Of a stretch of 64,000 nucleotides of DNA, positions 8,389 to 18,023 are shown in pieces. The DNA lies in NCBI GenBank assembly GCA_028874905.1, contig JAPPGZ010000039.1:1-64000 (forward strand), given 5' to 3'. This DNA is from Gemmatimonadota bacterium (GTDB lineage Bacteria > Gemmatimonadota > Gemmatimonadetes > Longimicrobiales > Gaopeijiaceae). The notes beneath the pieces were generated by a model, which had not been told where the DNA came from, ran no database searches, and saw nothing but the letters and a program-made list of their open reading frames with translations. The translations under genes were made by a program, and so were the position numbers. Position 1 is the first letter of the stretch. Each line of letters begins with the position of its first letter.

Positions 8389-10863
8389 ATGCCAGCCATT
8401 CGTGATTTGCCCACCGCGCTCGCCGCCTTCGTCCTCCTCGCAAGCGCCCCGTCTGCCGCAACCACGCAGGTCGCGCCGAACGCGTTGCCCGCAACGGCCC
8501 ACGCCGCCCTCTCATCCACCACCATCACCCTGCCGGGCCTCAATGCCCCCGTCGAGATCATTCGCGACCGCTGGGGGATCAACCACATCTATGCCGAGAC
8601 CGAGTACGACCTGTTCTTTGCGCAGGGGTATGCGGCCGCGCGCGACCGGCTCTTCCAGTTCGAGGTGTGGCGGGCGCAGGCGACGGGCACGGTGGCGGAG
8701 ATGCTCGGCGAGAGCGAGCTGGAGCGCGACATCGGCTTCCGGCTGTTCAGGTACCGGGGCGACATGACCGTCGAGATGAACCACTACCACGACCGCGGCG
8801 ACCTGATCATCCCGGCGTACGTGGACGGCGTGAACGCCTACATCGCGGAGACGGAGGCGGATCCGTCGCTGCTGCCGGTCGAGTTCGAGCTGCTGGGGAT
8901 CCGCCCGAAGCGGTGGACGCCGGAAGTGGTGATCTCGCGGCATCAGGGGCTGCTGGGGAACATCGGGGCCGAGCTGAACTACGGGCGGGCGGTGGCGGCC
9001 GTGGGCGATGCAATGGTCAAGCGGGTCGCGAACTTCCACCCCGGGGACCCCGACATCGCGCTCGATCCGGCGATCGACGGGGCGCTGCTCAGCCAGGACA
9101 TCCTGGGGTTGTACAACGCCTTTCGCGGCGCGATCCGCTTCCGGCCCGAGCACCTGGTACCGGAGTATCGGGGGGACGAGGAGGCGCTTGCGACGCTGGA
9201 GGCGGCCACCGGTTGGGAGGACCCCCTCGCCTGGCCGGACTACGAGAGCCTCGGCTCCAACAACTGGGTCGTGAGCGGGCGTCTGAGCGAGAGCGGCTTC
9301 CCCCTGATGGCCAACGATCCGCACCGCGCCCAGTCCGCCCCGTCACTGCGCTACTGGGTGCACCTGGTGGGGCCGGGGTGGAATGTGATCGGTGGTGGCG
9401 AGCCCGAAATCCCGGGCGTCAGCATCGGGCACAATGAATACGGCGCCTGGGGGCTGACCGTCTTCCGCACCGATGGCGAGGACCTGTACGTCTACGAAAC
9501 CGACCCCGCGGATCCCGGCCGCTACCGCTACCGCGACGGCTGGGAGACGATGACGGTGATCACCGAGGATATCCCGGTGAGGGGGCAAGCCGCGCACACG
9601 GCGGAGTTCAAGTACACCCGGCACGGGCCGGTCGTGTTCGAGGATCCGGCCAATCGCGTGGCCTACGCGGTGCGCGCGGCATGGCTGGAGCCTGGCGGCG
9701 CCCCCTACCTGGCGAGCCTGCGCATGGACCAGGCACGCACATGGGAAGAATTCGTCGAGGCCTGCAACTACTCCAACATCCCGGGCGAGAACATGGTCTG
9801 GGCGGACCGGGACGGGAACATCGGATGGCAGGCCGTGGGCATCGCGCCCATCCGCCGCAACTGGTCCGGCCTGGTGCCGGTCCCCGGCGACGGCCGCTAC
9901 GAGTGGGACGGCTACCTCCCCATCACGGCCAAGCCGAGCGTCTACAACCCCGACGCGGGATACTTCGCCACTGCCAACAACCACCTCACCCCCGCCGACT
10001 ACCCGCACATGGATGCGATCGGGTTCGAGTGGTCCGATCCCTATCGCTGGGCGCGTGCGGCGGAGGTCCTCGGCTCGGGACGTCTCCATTCCATGGCCGA
10101 CATGATGGCGCTGCAGACCGACTACCTCTCGGTCCCGGCGCGGACGATCGTCCCGATGCTGCGGCACGTCACTCCCGCCGACGCGGATACCGAGCAGGCG
10201 CGCAGCCGGCTCCTGGCCTGGGACTTCATGCTGGATCCCGAATCGGTCGCCGCGGGGATCTACAACGCTTTCGAGCGACGGCTGCGCACCAACGTCCACG
10301 CCGTAATCGTGCCTCAGTCCGCGCGGCCGCACGTGCGCGGGATGGCGATGGTGAAGGTGATCGGCCACCTGACCGCGCCCGGCGGGGAGTTCGGCGACGA
10401 TCCGGTCGCCGGACGGGACGCGGTGCTGCTGCGCAGCCTGGAAGAAGCGGTGGCCGACCTGCGCGGCCGGCTGGGCGGGGACATGGACCGCTGGCAATAC
10501 GGCCAGCCGGACTACAAGCACGCCACCATCTTCCACCCGCTGTCGCGCGCGGCCCCGGCGGATCTGGCCACCCGCTTCACCGTCGGACCCCTGCCGCGGG
10601 GCGGCAACAGCTACACGCTCAACAACACGGGCGGCGGCGACAACCAGACGTCGGGCGCCTCGTTCCGGATTATCGTGGACACGGGTGACTGGGACCTTGC
10701 CGTCGGGAGCAATACGCCGGGCCAGTCCGGAGACCCCGATTCGCCCTTCTACGACAATCTCTTCGAGCTCTGGGCCAACGACCGGTTCTTCCCTGTCTTC
10801 TATTCGCGCGAGCGGGTGGAATCGGTTGCGGCCGAGCGCACGATGCTGATGCCGGGCGGTTGA
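8389..10863 (+). CDS. Penicillin acylase family protein (Ntn-hydrolase)
   Basis: IIRDRWGINHIYAETEYDLFFAQGYAAARDRLFQFEVWRAQATG; catalytic-serine region YESLGSNNWVVSGRLSESGFPLMANDPH. Confidence 0.93.
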   Translation: MPAIRDLPTALAAFVLLASAPSAATTQVAPNALPATAHAALSSTTITLPGLNAPVEIIRDRWGINHIYAETEYDLFFAQGYAAARDRLFQFEVWRAQATGTVAEMLGESELERDIGFRLFRYRGDMTVEMNHYHDRGDLIIPAYVDGVNAYIAETEADPSLLPVEFELLGIRPKRWTPEVVISRHQGLLGNIGAELNYGRAVAAVGDAMVKRVANFHPGDPDIALDPAIDGALLSQDILGLYNAFRGAIRFRPEHLVPEYRGDEEALATLEAATGWEDPLAWPDYESLGSNNWVVSGRLSESGFPLMANDPHRAQSAPSLRYWVHLVGPGWNVIGGGEPEIPGVSIGHNEYGAWGLTVFRTDGEDLYVYETDPADPGRYRYRDGWETMTVITEDIPVRGQAAHTAEFKYTRHGPVVFEDPANRVAYAVRAAWLEPGGAPYLASLRMDQARTWEEFVEACNYSNIPGENMVWADRDGNIGWQAVGIAPIRRNWSGLVPVPGDGRYEWDGYLPITAKPSVYNPDAGYFATANNHLTPADYPHMDAIGFEWSDPYRWARAAEVLGSGRLHSMADMMALQTDYLSVPARTIVPMLRHVTPADADTEQARSRLLAWDFMLDPESVAAGIYNAFERRLRTNVHAVIVPQSARPHVRGMAMVKVIGHLTAPGGEFGDDPVAGRDAVLLRSLEEAVADLRGRLGGDMDRWQYGQPDYKHATIFHPLSRAAPADLATRFTVGPLPRGGNSYTLNNTGGGDNQTSGASFRIIVDTGDWDLAVGSNTPGQSGDPDSPFYDNLFELWANDRFFPVFYSRERVESVAAERTMLMPGG

Positions 10864-11486
10864 TGACGGATCCCCGCTCGCCCGGCGCCAGCGCCGACGA
10901 TCCCCGCTTCTTCCCCACCCCGGCCGACCTGAGGCGCTGGTTCGAACGGCATCACGACCAGGCGACCGAACTGTGGGTCGGCTACTACAAGAAAGCCACA
11001 GGACTGCCCAGCATCACCTGGCCCGAGTCCGTGGACGAAGCGCTATGCTTCGGCTGGATCGACGGGATTCGCAAGGCACACGACGAAGAGAGCTACAAGA
11101 TTCGCTTCACGCCGCGCCGCAAGCGGAGTCACTGGAGCGCCCGCAACCTCGGCCGCATGGAACACCTGATGGCGGAGGGGCTCGTGGCCGAAGCGGGGCT
11201 GGCAGCGTTCCGGGCGCGCGATCCGGAGAAGCAGAAGCGTGCATCGTACGAGCAACCGGAAGCCGCGGTCCTGCCCCCCGAGTACGAGCAGCGGCTCAGG
11301 GACGAGCCGGATGCGTGGGACTACTTCCGGAACGCACGGCCTTCGTACCGCAAGCAGGTGACCTGGTGGGTCGTGAGCGCGAAGCGCGAGGAGACGCGCC
11401 TCCGCCGGCTGGAGATCCTCATGGAGTCGAGTGCCCGGGGCGAAGTGATTCCGCCGCTCCGGTGGGCGGTCAGGAAGAAGCGCTGA
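10863..11486 (+). CDS. YdeI/OmpD-associated family protein
   Basis: ELWVGYYKKATGLPSITWPESVDEALCFGWIDGIRKAHDEESYKIRFTPRRKRSHWSARNLGRME. Confidence 0.85.
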   Translation: MTDPRSPGASADDPRFFPTPADLRRWFERHHDQATELWVGYYKKATGLPSITWPESVDEALCFGWIDGIRKAHDEESYKIRFTPRRKRSHWSARNLGRMEHLMAEGLVAEAGLAAFRARDPEKQKRASYEQPEAAVLPPEYEQRLRDEPDAWDYFRNARPSYRKQVTWWVVSAKREETRLRRLEILMESSARGEVIPPLRWAVRKKR

Positions 11487-11531
11487 CGGCGGCGGGGTGC
11501 GTCGCCCGGGACGTGCCAGTGGGACACAACA

Positions 11532-12602
11532 CTAGCCTCTGGCAAGCCACTTGCCCGGCGCCACCGCCCGGCGCCGTTCTTCCGGCCGCTTGTTGAACCA
11601 CGCCACCGTCATGAGCACCTCGGCCGCCGCGTCGGCCTCCATGCTGGTCTCGCGGTCGGCCGGCGCGGGCCGGAAGGCTCCCTCTACGACCTCGTCGGCG
11701 CGGCGGCGGGCTGCGTCGCTCTTCGGCCAGGGCATCTCGCCGTGCAGACGGCCGCGCCGGATGAGGTACACCCGGTCTTCGCCGCGGAAACCCGAAACCG
11801 GGTAGACCAGGTTGAAGTTCTCGATCCGACCGCGGAATCCGGAAAGGTGGCTCCATAACTTCTCCAGCGTCTCCATGCGGTGGTGGAGACGCGCGGCGTA
11901 CTCGAAGTCGAGGCGCTCGCTCGCCCTCTTCAGCAGACCCCCAAGCTCCTTCAGCGGTGCGCGGCTGCGGGTCTCGAGGAAGGCGCGGGCGATGTTCAGC
12001 CGGCGGTTGTACTCGGCGGCGGTGCAGCGACCGGCGCAGGGCCCGGGGCAGGTTCCCGTTTCCACGCGAATGCAGCGTGGCACCCTTCCTCCGCCGAACA
12101 TCTCGAACTGGTCGCCGAAGTGGATCGGCGTGTCGCCGGGACAATCCCGCAGTCCGGTTGCCAGCGAAAGGTCGTGGACGGCCCGCGCGAGCCAGGCGGT
12201 CCGGCCGAACGGGCCGTAGTAGCGGGCGCCGTCGCCGTGCACCCTCGACACCGGAATCAGTCGCGGCGCGGGCTCGCGGGTCACCTTGACGAAACCGTAC
12301 CGGCGGTCGCGCTTGTGCTGCACGTTGTATTCGGGTTGCCAGACCCGAATCAACCGCATCTCGCGGAAGAGGGCGGCGAACTCGTTGGGCGTGTAGTCCC
12401 AGCTCAACGCCTCGGCCTCGGCCACCATGCGCGCCGTCTTGCCTGTGTCCTCGCGAAAGTACGACAGGAGGCGCGACCGCACGCGGACCGACTTGCCGAC
12501 GTAGAGGATCCGGCCGCCCCTGCCGAGCCAGCGGTAGACGCCGGGCCGATCTTCGGCACTCGAGCGCACCGTTTCGCGGAGTCCGGAGGTCGTCATGGCC
12601 AT
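11532..12602 (-). CDS. GIY-YIG nuclease with UVR motif (UvrC N-terminal-half-like)
   Basis: GVYRWLGRGGRILYVGKSVRVRSRLLSYF...; UvrC-like Cys cluster CIRVETGTCPGPCAGRC; UVR-like ELGGLLKRASERLDFEYAARLHHRMETLEKL; no RNase H-like or HhH region. Confidence 0.8.
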   Translation of the reverse strand: MAMTTSGLRETVRSSAEDRPGVYRWLGRGGRILYVGKSVRVRSRLLSYFREDTGKTARMVAEAEALSWDYTPNEFAALFREMRLIRVWQPEYNVQHKRDRRYGFVKVTREPAPRLIPVSRVHGDGARYYGPFGRTAWLARAVHDLSLATGLRDCPGDTPIHFGDQFEMFGGGRVPRCIRVETGTCPGPCAGRCTAAEYNRRLNIARAFLETRSRAPLKELGGLLKRASERLDFEYAARLHHRMETLEKLWSHLSGFRGRIENFNLVYPVSGFRGEDRVYLIRRGRLHGEMPWPKSDAARRRADEVVEGAFRPAPADRETSMEADAAAEVLMTVAWFNKRPEERRRAVAPGKWLARG

Positions 12603-12727
12603 CCAACTTCGCCATTTATTCGGTCATGGTCAACGCGCTCGGCCGCCGATCCGCGCGCCGGCCGGCAGACATGGAAGTCCCGTACGGGCATTGCAAGCGC
12701 CCGTCCAACACGCTAATGTCGCCTTCC

Positions 12728-14038
12728 ATGTTCAGGCATGGGCGTTCCCGCATCATTCGCGACCCGATCTGGAACACGATCCGGCTCGACCCGGTCGCCG
12801 GCGCAATCATCGACACGGCGGCCTTCCAGCGGCTCCGCTACATACGCCAACTGGGCCTCGCGCATCTTGTGTACCCCGGCGCAACCCATACGCGCTTCGA
12901 CCACGCGCTGGGCGTCTATCACCTCGCCGTGCGGGCGCTCCGCATACTGCGTGCCGGCGCCGAGGTCCCTGCAGACGTCTGGCGGGGGGCCCACCTCATC
13001 CCTTACGCCGCCCTTCTTCACGACATAGGGCACTACGCCTTCTCTCACGCCCTCGAAGAACTCGAGCCCGAACGCATCGTGGGGGACCACGAGGAGATGA
13101 GCGCCCGCTTCTTCGAATCGGCCGAGCTCCAGACCGCGATGGCACCGCTGGGCCCGGGTGCCGCGGACGAGATCTTCCGGATCATAAAGGGCGAGGGCGG
13201 CAATGCGCTGCGGGGCCTGGTGAGCGGCAGCCTCGACCTGGACAAGATGGAGTACCTGCGCCGCGATGCCCGCTTCTGCGGCGTACCCTACGGCGAGGTG
13301 GACGTGGAGCGGCTGCTGCAGGGGCTCATGCTGCTGCGCGATCCGGCGACGGGAGACTGGGAGGTGGGCGTCGGGATGAAATCGCTCAGCACTCTCGAGT
13401 CGCTCCTCTTCTCGAAGTACCAGATGTTCCGCACGGTGTACTGGCACCACGCGGTCCGGGCGGGCACCAGTCTATACAAGCGCATCGTCGAGACGGCGGT
13501 GGAGGCGGGACTCCTTTCCCCGGAGGAGCTGATCGGCCCCACGGACGAGGAACTGTTGTACGACCTGCGGCGGAGGGCAGTCGCCAGTCGGGACCCGGTG
13601 GCCTCGCGTCTGGCCGGCAGGTGGCTGCCTGCCTTGCGCGAACGGCGCTTGCCCAAGCGGGCAACGGAAATCCCCGCCTGGCAACTCGAAGGAAGTGCGG
13701 TTCCCGAGTGGGTCAGCGGCGACACGGCCGAGAAACGGCGCTGGGAAGACGGGATTGCGGCCGAGCTGGGGTTGGAGCCAGGCGAAGTGATCCTCGATTT
13801 TCCGGTCAAGAAGGCCATGTTCCAGCTGGATGTTCTGGTGGACCGGCCGGATGGCGTGGTGCGTCTGGGAAGGGAGGGAATCACCGGTCTGATGGATCTG
13901 CCGAAACTTGGACGGCAACTCTACCGTACCGCACGGGTGCTTCGTCTGTTCACCTTCGAACGGCGCGAGGTGGACCCGGGCTGGCTGCTGGAAAGGCTGA
14001 CGATGACTCCGGCGGAAACGGGGAACGCAAGCGCATGA
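12728..14038 (+). CDS. HD-domain phosphohydrolase (SAMHD1/dNTPase-like)
   Basis: RSRIIRDPIWNTIRLDPVAGAIIDTAAFQRLRYIRQLGLAHLVYPGATHTRFDHALGVYHL...AALLHDIGHYAFSHALE. Confidence 0.85.
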   Translation: MFRHGRSRIIRDPIWNTIRLDPVAGAIIDTAAFQRLRYIRQLGLAHLVYPGATHTRFDHALGVYHLAVRALRILRAGAEVPADVWRGAHLIPYAALLHDIGHYAFSHALEELEPERIVGDHEEMSARFFESAELQTAMAPLGPGAADEIFRIIKGEGGNALRGLVSGSLDLDKMEYLRRDARFCGVPYGEVDVERLLQGLMLLRDPATGDWEVGVGMKSLSTLESLLFSKYQMFRTVYWHHAVRAGTSLYKRIVETAVEAGLLSPEELIGPTDEELLYDLRRRAVASRDPVASRLAGRWLPALRERRLPKRATEIPAWQLEGSAVPEWVSGDTAEKRRWEDGIAAELGLEPGEVILDFPVKKAMFQLDVLVDRPDGVVRLGREGITGLMDLPKLGRQLYRTARVLRLFTFERREVDPGWLLERLTMTPAETGNASA

Positions 14039-14203
14039 GCAAGGTAGGATACAGTGCGGGGCGCGACTGCAGGGCGTGCTGCCGGCGCACATTTGGCAGT
14101 GATTGACATGGAAACACAACAGCCGTACGATTAAAGGCTGTACATGCCGTGCGAACGCCGGACTCGGCAATCCGGCTCGCTACGGAGGAAACGAGAAGAA
14201 GCG

Positions 14204-15097
14204 ATGGCTACGAAAACTCGGCGGAGGAAGGGGCGGGTCAATCCTCTTACAGGGTTCGACGCGAGCCTGGACGAACAGACCGCGCTCGATCAGTACCTGC
14301 GGGACGTGAGCCGCCACGAGCTGATCACGCCAGAGATGGAAAAGATACTGGGTGCACGCGCTCAGAAGGGCGACGAAGAGGCGATCCAGGCGCTGGCCAA
14401 GGCGAATCTTCGCTTCGTGATCAGTGTCGCCAAGAAGTACCAGAACCGCGGCGTCTCCCTTACGGATCTGATCCAGGAGGGGAATGTCGGGCTGGTGACG
14501 GCGGCACGGAAGTTCGATCCCGAGCAGGGTGTGAAGTTCATCTCGTACGCGGTGTGGTGGATCCGACAGGCCATTCTGGCATCGCTGGCCAACCACGGCC
14601 GTCCGGTCCGGGTGCCGCTCAACCGGGCATCGGATCTTGCGCGGATCTTTCGCGAGAAGGAGCGGCTCAAGCAGGAGCTGGGACGTGATCCGACCAGCGA
14701 GGAGCTGGGCAAGGCGACGTTCCTGACTCCGCAGCTCGTCGAGTCGCTGCAGACGCTCAACGCGGCGGAGATTCGGCTGGACGCCCCGATTGGCGACAGC
14801 GAGGACTCCCAGCTGGTGGAGCGCTTCATCACCGAAGAGGCGGCGGAGCCGGAGCTCGAGGTGGAGAACCGGCTCTTGACCGAGGCGGTCACCAACGCGC
14901 TGGGGACGCTCGAGCCGCGAGACGCCCGGGTGCTCAGGCTGTACTTTGGCCTGGAGGGCGAGCGGGAGCACACGCTTGAAGAGATCGGGAACCTCCTGGG
15001 CGTGACCCGGGAGCGGATCCGGCAGCTTCGGGACAGGGCGCTGCGGCGTCTTCGCGAAGGCGACAAGGGCAAGGCCCTGAAGTCCTTCGCGGCCTGA
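14204..15097 (+). CDS. RNA polymerase sigma factor, RpoD/SigA-related sigma-70 family (group 2-like)
   Basis: ANLRFVISVAKKYQNRGVSLTDLIQEGNVGLVTAARKFDPEQGVKFISYAVWWIRQAI...HTLEEIGNLLGVTRERIRQLRDRALRRLR; no region 1.1. Confidence 0.93.
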   Translation: MATKTRRRKGRVNPLTGFDASLDEQTALDQYLRDVSRHELITPEMEKILGARAQKGDEEAIQALAKANLRFVISVAKKYQNRGVSLTDLIQEGNVGLVTAARKFDPEQGVKFISYAVWWIRQAILASLANHGRPVRVPLNRASDLARIFREKERLKQELGRDPTSEELGKATFLTPQLVESLQTLNAAEIRLDAPIGDSEDSQLVERFITEEAAEPELEVENRLLTEAVTNALGTLEPRDARVLRLYFGLEGEREHTLEEIGNLLGVTRERIRQLRDRALRRLREGDKGKALKSFAA

Positions 15098-15106
15098 CCG
15101 CGACGC

Positions 15107-16063
15107 ATGCCCCGGGAGGGACCGGGGGGTGTGGGTGGCAAGAACGCCCGGCGGGCGACGGCCCAGGGCGCGACGGCGGGTCAGGTGATCGAGGCAGTCG
15201 GCGGCGTGTACCGCGTGCGGACCGATGACGGCATCGTCGAGGCATCGCTCAGGGGGCGCCTCAAATGGACAGGGCCGGTTCCCGGCAAGGTAGTGATCGG
15301 GGATCATGTGGAGGTCGTGGCCGGGGCGGGAGGCGCCTTCGTGATCGAGTCCGTGCGCGAGCGGAGGACGTTCCTGTCGCGGTGGACGTCGGCGGGCAGG
15401 ACGGCAAAGGTGGTGGCGGCCAACCTGGACAGGCTCCTGGTGGTGGCGTCGGTTGCGGATCCCCGCCCCAGCCGGGAGGTGATCGACCGCATGCTGGTGA
15501 TGGGGGAATCCGGGGACATGGACGTGCGCCTGGTTCTCAACAAGGTGGACCTGGCGGAAGGCCGTGCGGTGCAGGCCGAGTTGGAGCGTGCGTATCGCGC
15601 GGCCGGGTACGCCGTGCTGGCCACGTCGGCGGTGACGGGCGAGGGCATCCAGGCGTTCGGCGCGTTGATCCACGCGGGGTCGTCGGCGCTGGCGGGGCCG
15701 TCGGGGGTGGGGAAGTCGTCTCTGCTCAACGCGGTGGAGCCCTCGCTCGACCTCCGGACCCGCCGGGTCGGTCGACGATCCAGGATCGGCAAGCACACCA
15801 CGGTATCCAGCCGGCTGATCGCCCTGGCCGACGGTGGCCATGTCGCCGACACTCCGGGGTTTTCCGATGTCGGACTGGGTGGTGTTGCACCGACCGAGCT
15901 GGATGGATGCTTCGCGGACTTCCGTCCGTTCCTTGGAACATGTCATTTCAAGGACTGCACGCATGTGCATGAACCCGGCTGTTCCGTGTTGGCAGCGGTG
16001 GCGGATGGACACATTCAGCCGGAACGACACCGGAGCTATCGGACGATACTCGCTGAGCTGTAA
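15107..16063 (+). CDS. rsgA: Ribosome small-subunit-dependent GTPase A
   Basis: Circularly permuted GTPase: NKVDLAE, ALAGPSGVGKSSLLNAVEP, VADTPGFSDVGL; Zn motif C-F-K-D-C-TH-VHEPGC. Confidence 0.93.
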   Translation: MPREGPGGVGGKNARRATAQGATAGQVIEAVGGVYRVRTDDGIVEASLRGRLKWTGPVPGKVVIGDHVEVVAGAGGAFVIESVRERRTFLSRWTSAGRTAKVVAANLDRLLVVASVADPRPSREVIDRMLVMGESGDMDVRLVLNKVDLAEGRAVQAELERAYRAAGYAVLATSAVTGEGIQAFGALIHAGSSALAGPSGVGKSSLLNAVEPSLDLRTRRVGRRSRIGKHTTVSSRLIALADGGHVADTPGFSDVGLGGVAPTELDGCFADFRPFLGTCHFKDCTHVHEPGCSVLAAVADGHIQPERHRSYRTILAEL

Positions 16064-16074
16064 GGAAGAGGACC

Positions 16075-16680
16075 ATGAGTCGCGAACCTTCGATTCCAGC
16101 CACGGGCGACGCGGTGTCCGGGCGGGAACGATCGTCGCCGGCGGTCATGGAGCCGGCCCGGTTCCGCAGGATCATGGGGCATTACCCCACGGGTGTGACG
16201 ATAGTCACGGCGGTGGACCGCGATGGTACGCCCGTGGGCCTGACGGCGAACTCGGTTACCTCGGTCTCGCTCGATCCCCCGCTGGTGTTGGTCTGCGTAT
16301 CGGAGAAGTCGTCCTCTCTGGGCGCGATCCTCGCGAACGGTGCATTCGCAGTGAACATCCTCGGTGTCGGCGCTGCGTTGACGGCGGTCCGGTTTGCCGA
16401 GGGAAGGCGCAAGGACCGTTTCGAGGACGTCGCCTTTGCCGTCAAGGAGGGGGGTGGTCCCGTACTCGAAGGCGCAGTGGCCTGGATGACCTGCGGTCTT
16501 TACCGCACCTTCGAGGCCGGGGACCATGTGATTCTCGTCGGCCAAGTGAATGACGGAGAGGCCGCGGGGGGCGATCCGCTCGTCTTCGTTCGCGGTCGGT
16601 ACGAGAACCTGACGACCGGCGGAGACCCGTTCGGTTCACGGCATGGCGACGGAGTCCCGCAACGTGCGGAGGGGCGATGA
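16075..16680 (+). CDS. Flavin reductase family protein
   Basis: FRRIMGHYPTGVTIVTAVDRDGTPVGLTANSVTSVSLDPPLVLVCVSEKSSSLGAI. Confidence 0.92.
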   Translation: MSREPSIPATGDAVSGRERSSPAVMEPARFRRIMGHYPTGVTIVTAVDRDGTPVGLTANSVTSVSLDPPLVLVCVSEKSSSLGAILANGAFAVNILGVGAALTAVRFAEGRRKDRFEDVAFAVKEGGGPVLEGAVAWMTCGLYRTFEAGDHVILVGQVNDGEAAGGDPLVFVRGRYENLTTGGDPFGSRHGDGVPQRAEGR

Positions 16681-18023
16681 CCAGGGCCAGGCGCATGCTC
16701 TGGGTTCCGGCGTTGTTCGTGGGAACCTCTCTGGCGATCGCGATCGCGACGGGTGCGGCCGTCCTTCTTTACGATGCCCAGTGGCTGGTCCGGGGCATCG
16801 ACGCGGTCGCGGTCGATCCCTTTGCCACCGGTCCGGGGGGCGTGCTCGACGGCACACAGGGCCTGTTGCGGGCTCTGGCGGTGCTGCTCGGAGTCGCAAC
16901 GGTCTCCCTGATTGCCGGGCTATGGGTGGGCAACGGCAGGCAAAGCGAGGAAACGGTCCCGGCGGCGGCGCGCGGTTGGGTGGGGTTTCTGGTGGCCCTG
17001 CTACTTGGCGCCGGGTTCACCGCGGTGTGGGAGGCGATGGCCGGATTCGAAGGCGTGGCGCTGGCGCAGGGGGCCGGACTCGCCTTTACGGCCGCGCTTC
17101 CCGCGTACTTCGCCGGCGGGGTACTTGGGCGGCTCGGCGGTTTCGCCGCGGTACTCGAAACGAGCGGCAGAAGGCAGGTCAGGCTCGGCGGTCTCCTGGG
17201 TGCAGTGGTCGGATCCGTACTGGCCGGGACCTATCTGGGCCGTCCGGTCCTGGCCGTTACTGCGTTCCTCGGAGCCACGGTACTGGCCGCGGCGGGGGCG
17301 CGCTTCCAGGGCTGGATCTTTGACCGGGTGCCGCGGCGGCGCCTTGTGCTGCACAGCCCGGACCGTCCCGAACTCCGCTTCGAGGCGTGGCACACCCTGA
17401 TTCCGGAAAAAACGATTCACTTGCTGCTCGAAGGAGAGCGTGACCTAGCGGTAGATCGCCCGCCCGCGGGGGATTGGCGACTGGCGGTCGAGAGCACGCT
17501 GACCGGAGACGATGCTGTCTTCTTCGTGGGTGCTGCAAGTTGGTCGGTCCAGCCGGACCGACGGCCCTGGACGATGTACGAGCCGGACGCCGCCGTCCGG
17601 GCTCTGGCGCACAGGGGCTTTGGGTGGGACGATGATCGGATGGCGTCTTCTCTGGTCCCCGAGCAGGGCGGTCTCACGGTCGTGGCCGAGTGGGAAGCCC
17701 TGCGCGAGTCCCTGGCTCATTCGCGACCGCTGGGGGAACTCCTTTGCTCGCTGCGCGATGCGGAGATCAAACGCGCCTGGATTCGCGGTTCGCACGGGCG
17801 TCTGCCCGACTCGCTTGCGGATGCTGGGCTCGCGGCGGGGATGGAGGTCTTCCGCTACGTGGGGACCATGGAAGGTTCCCGGGGGCCGCCCCACCTGGCA
17901 CCGCGGAGGGACGAACTCTGGTGTTTCAGCAGGGCACCCGATCCGCCGGGACCGTTGCCGGGCATGAAGTCGTTGTCGTTGCCGGCGCAGATGGGGGACG
18001 GCGGGCAGGAGGGTCCGGCGTGA
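16677..18023 (+). CDS. Uncharacterised membrane protein: multi-TM N-terminus, soluble C-terminal domain
   Basis: ATGA overlap with flavin reductase; several hydrophobic segments (VPALFVGTSLAIAIATGAAVLLY, GLLGAVVGSVLAGTYLGRPVLAVTAFLGATVLAAAG). Confidence 0.6.
   Translation: MTRARRMLWVPALFVGTSLAIAIATGAAVLLYDAQWLVRGIDAVAVDPFATGPGGVLDGTQGLLRALAVLLGVATVSLIAGLWVGNGRQSEETVPAAARGWVGFLVALLLGAGFTAVWEAMAGFEGVALAQGAGLAFTAALPAYFAGGVLGRLGGFAAVLETSGRRQVRLGGLLGAVVGSVLAGTYLGRPVLAVTAFLGATVLAAAGARFQGWIFDRVPRRRLVLHSPDRPELRFEAWHTLIPEKTIHLLLEGERDLAVDRPPAGDWRLAVESTLTGDDAVFFVGAASWSVQPDRRPWTMYEPDAAVRALAHRGFGWDDDRMASSLVPEQGGLTVVAEWEALRESLAHSRPLGELLCSLRDAEIKRAWIRGSHGRLPDSLADAGLAAGMEVFRYVGTMEGSRGPPHLAPRRDELWCFSRAPDPPGPLPGMKSLSLPAQMGDGGQEGPA

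Noticed and set aside
9343-10536. 397-aa minus-strand ORF
   Set aside because: Antisense to the penicillin acylase; no domain.
14204-15097. Sigma factor as part of a novel regulatory system
   Set aside because: Standard RpoD-related sigma with no anti-sigma or unusual partner adjacent; ordinary.
14180-16030. 616-aa minus-strand ORF
   Set aside because: Antisense to the sigma factor and rsgA; compositionally a shadow ORF.
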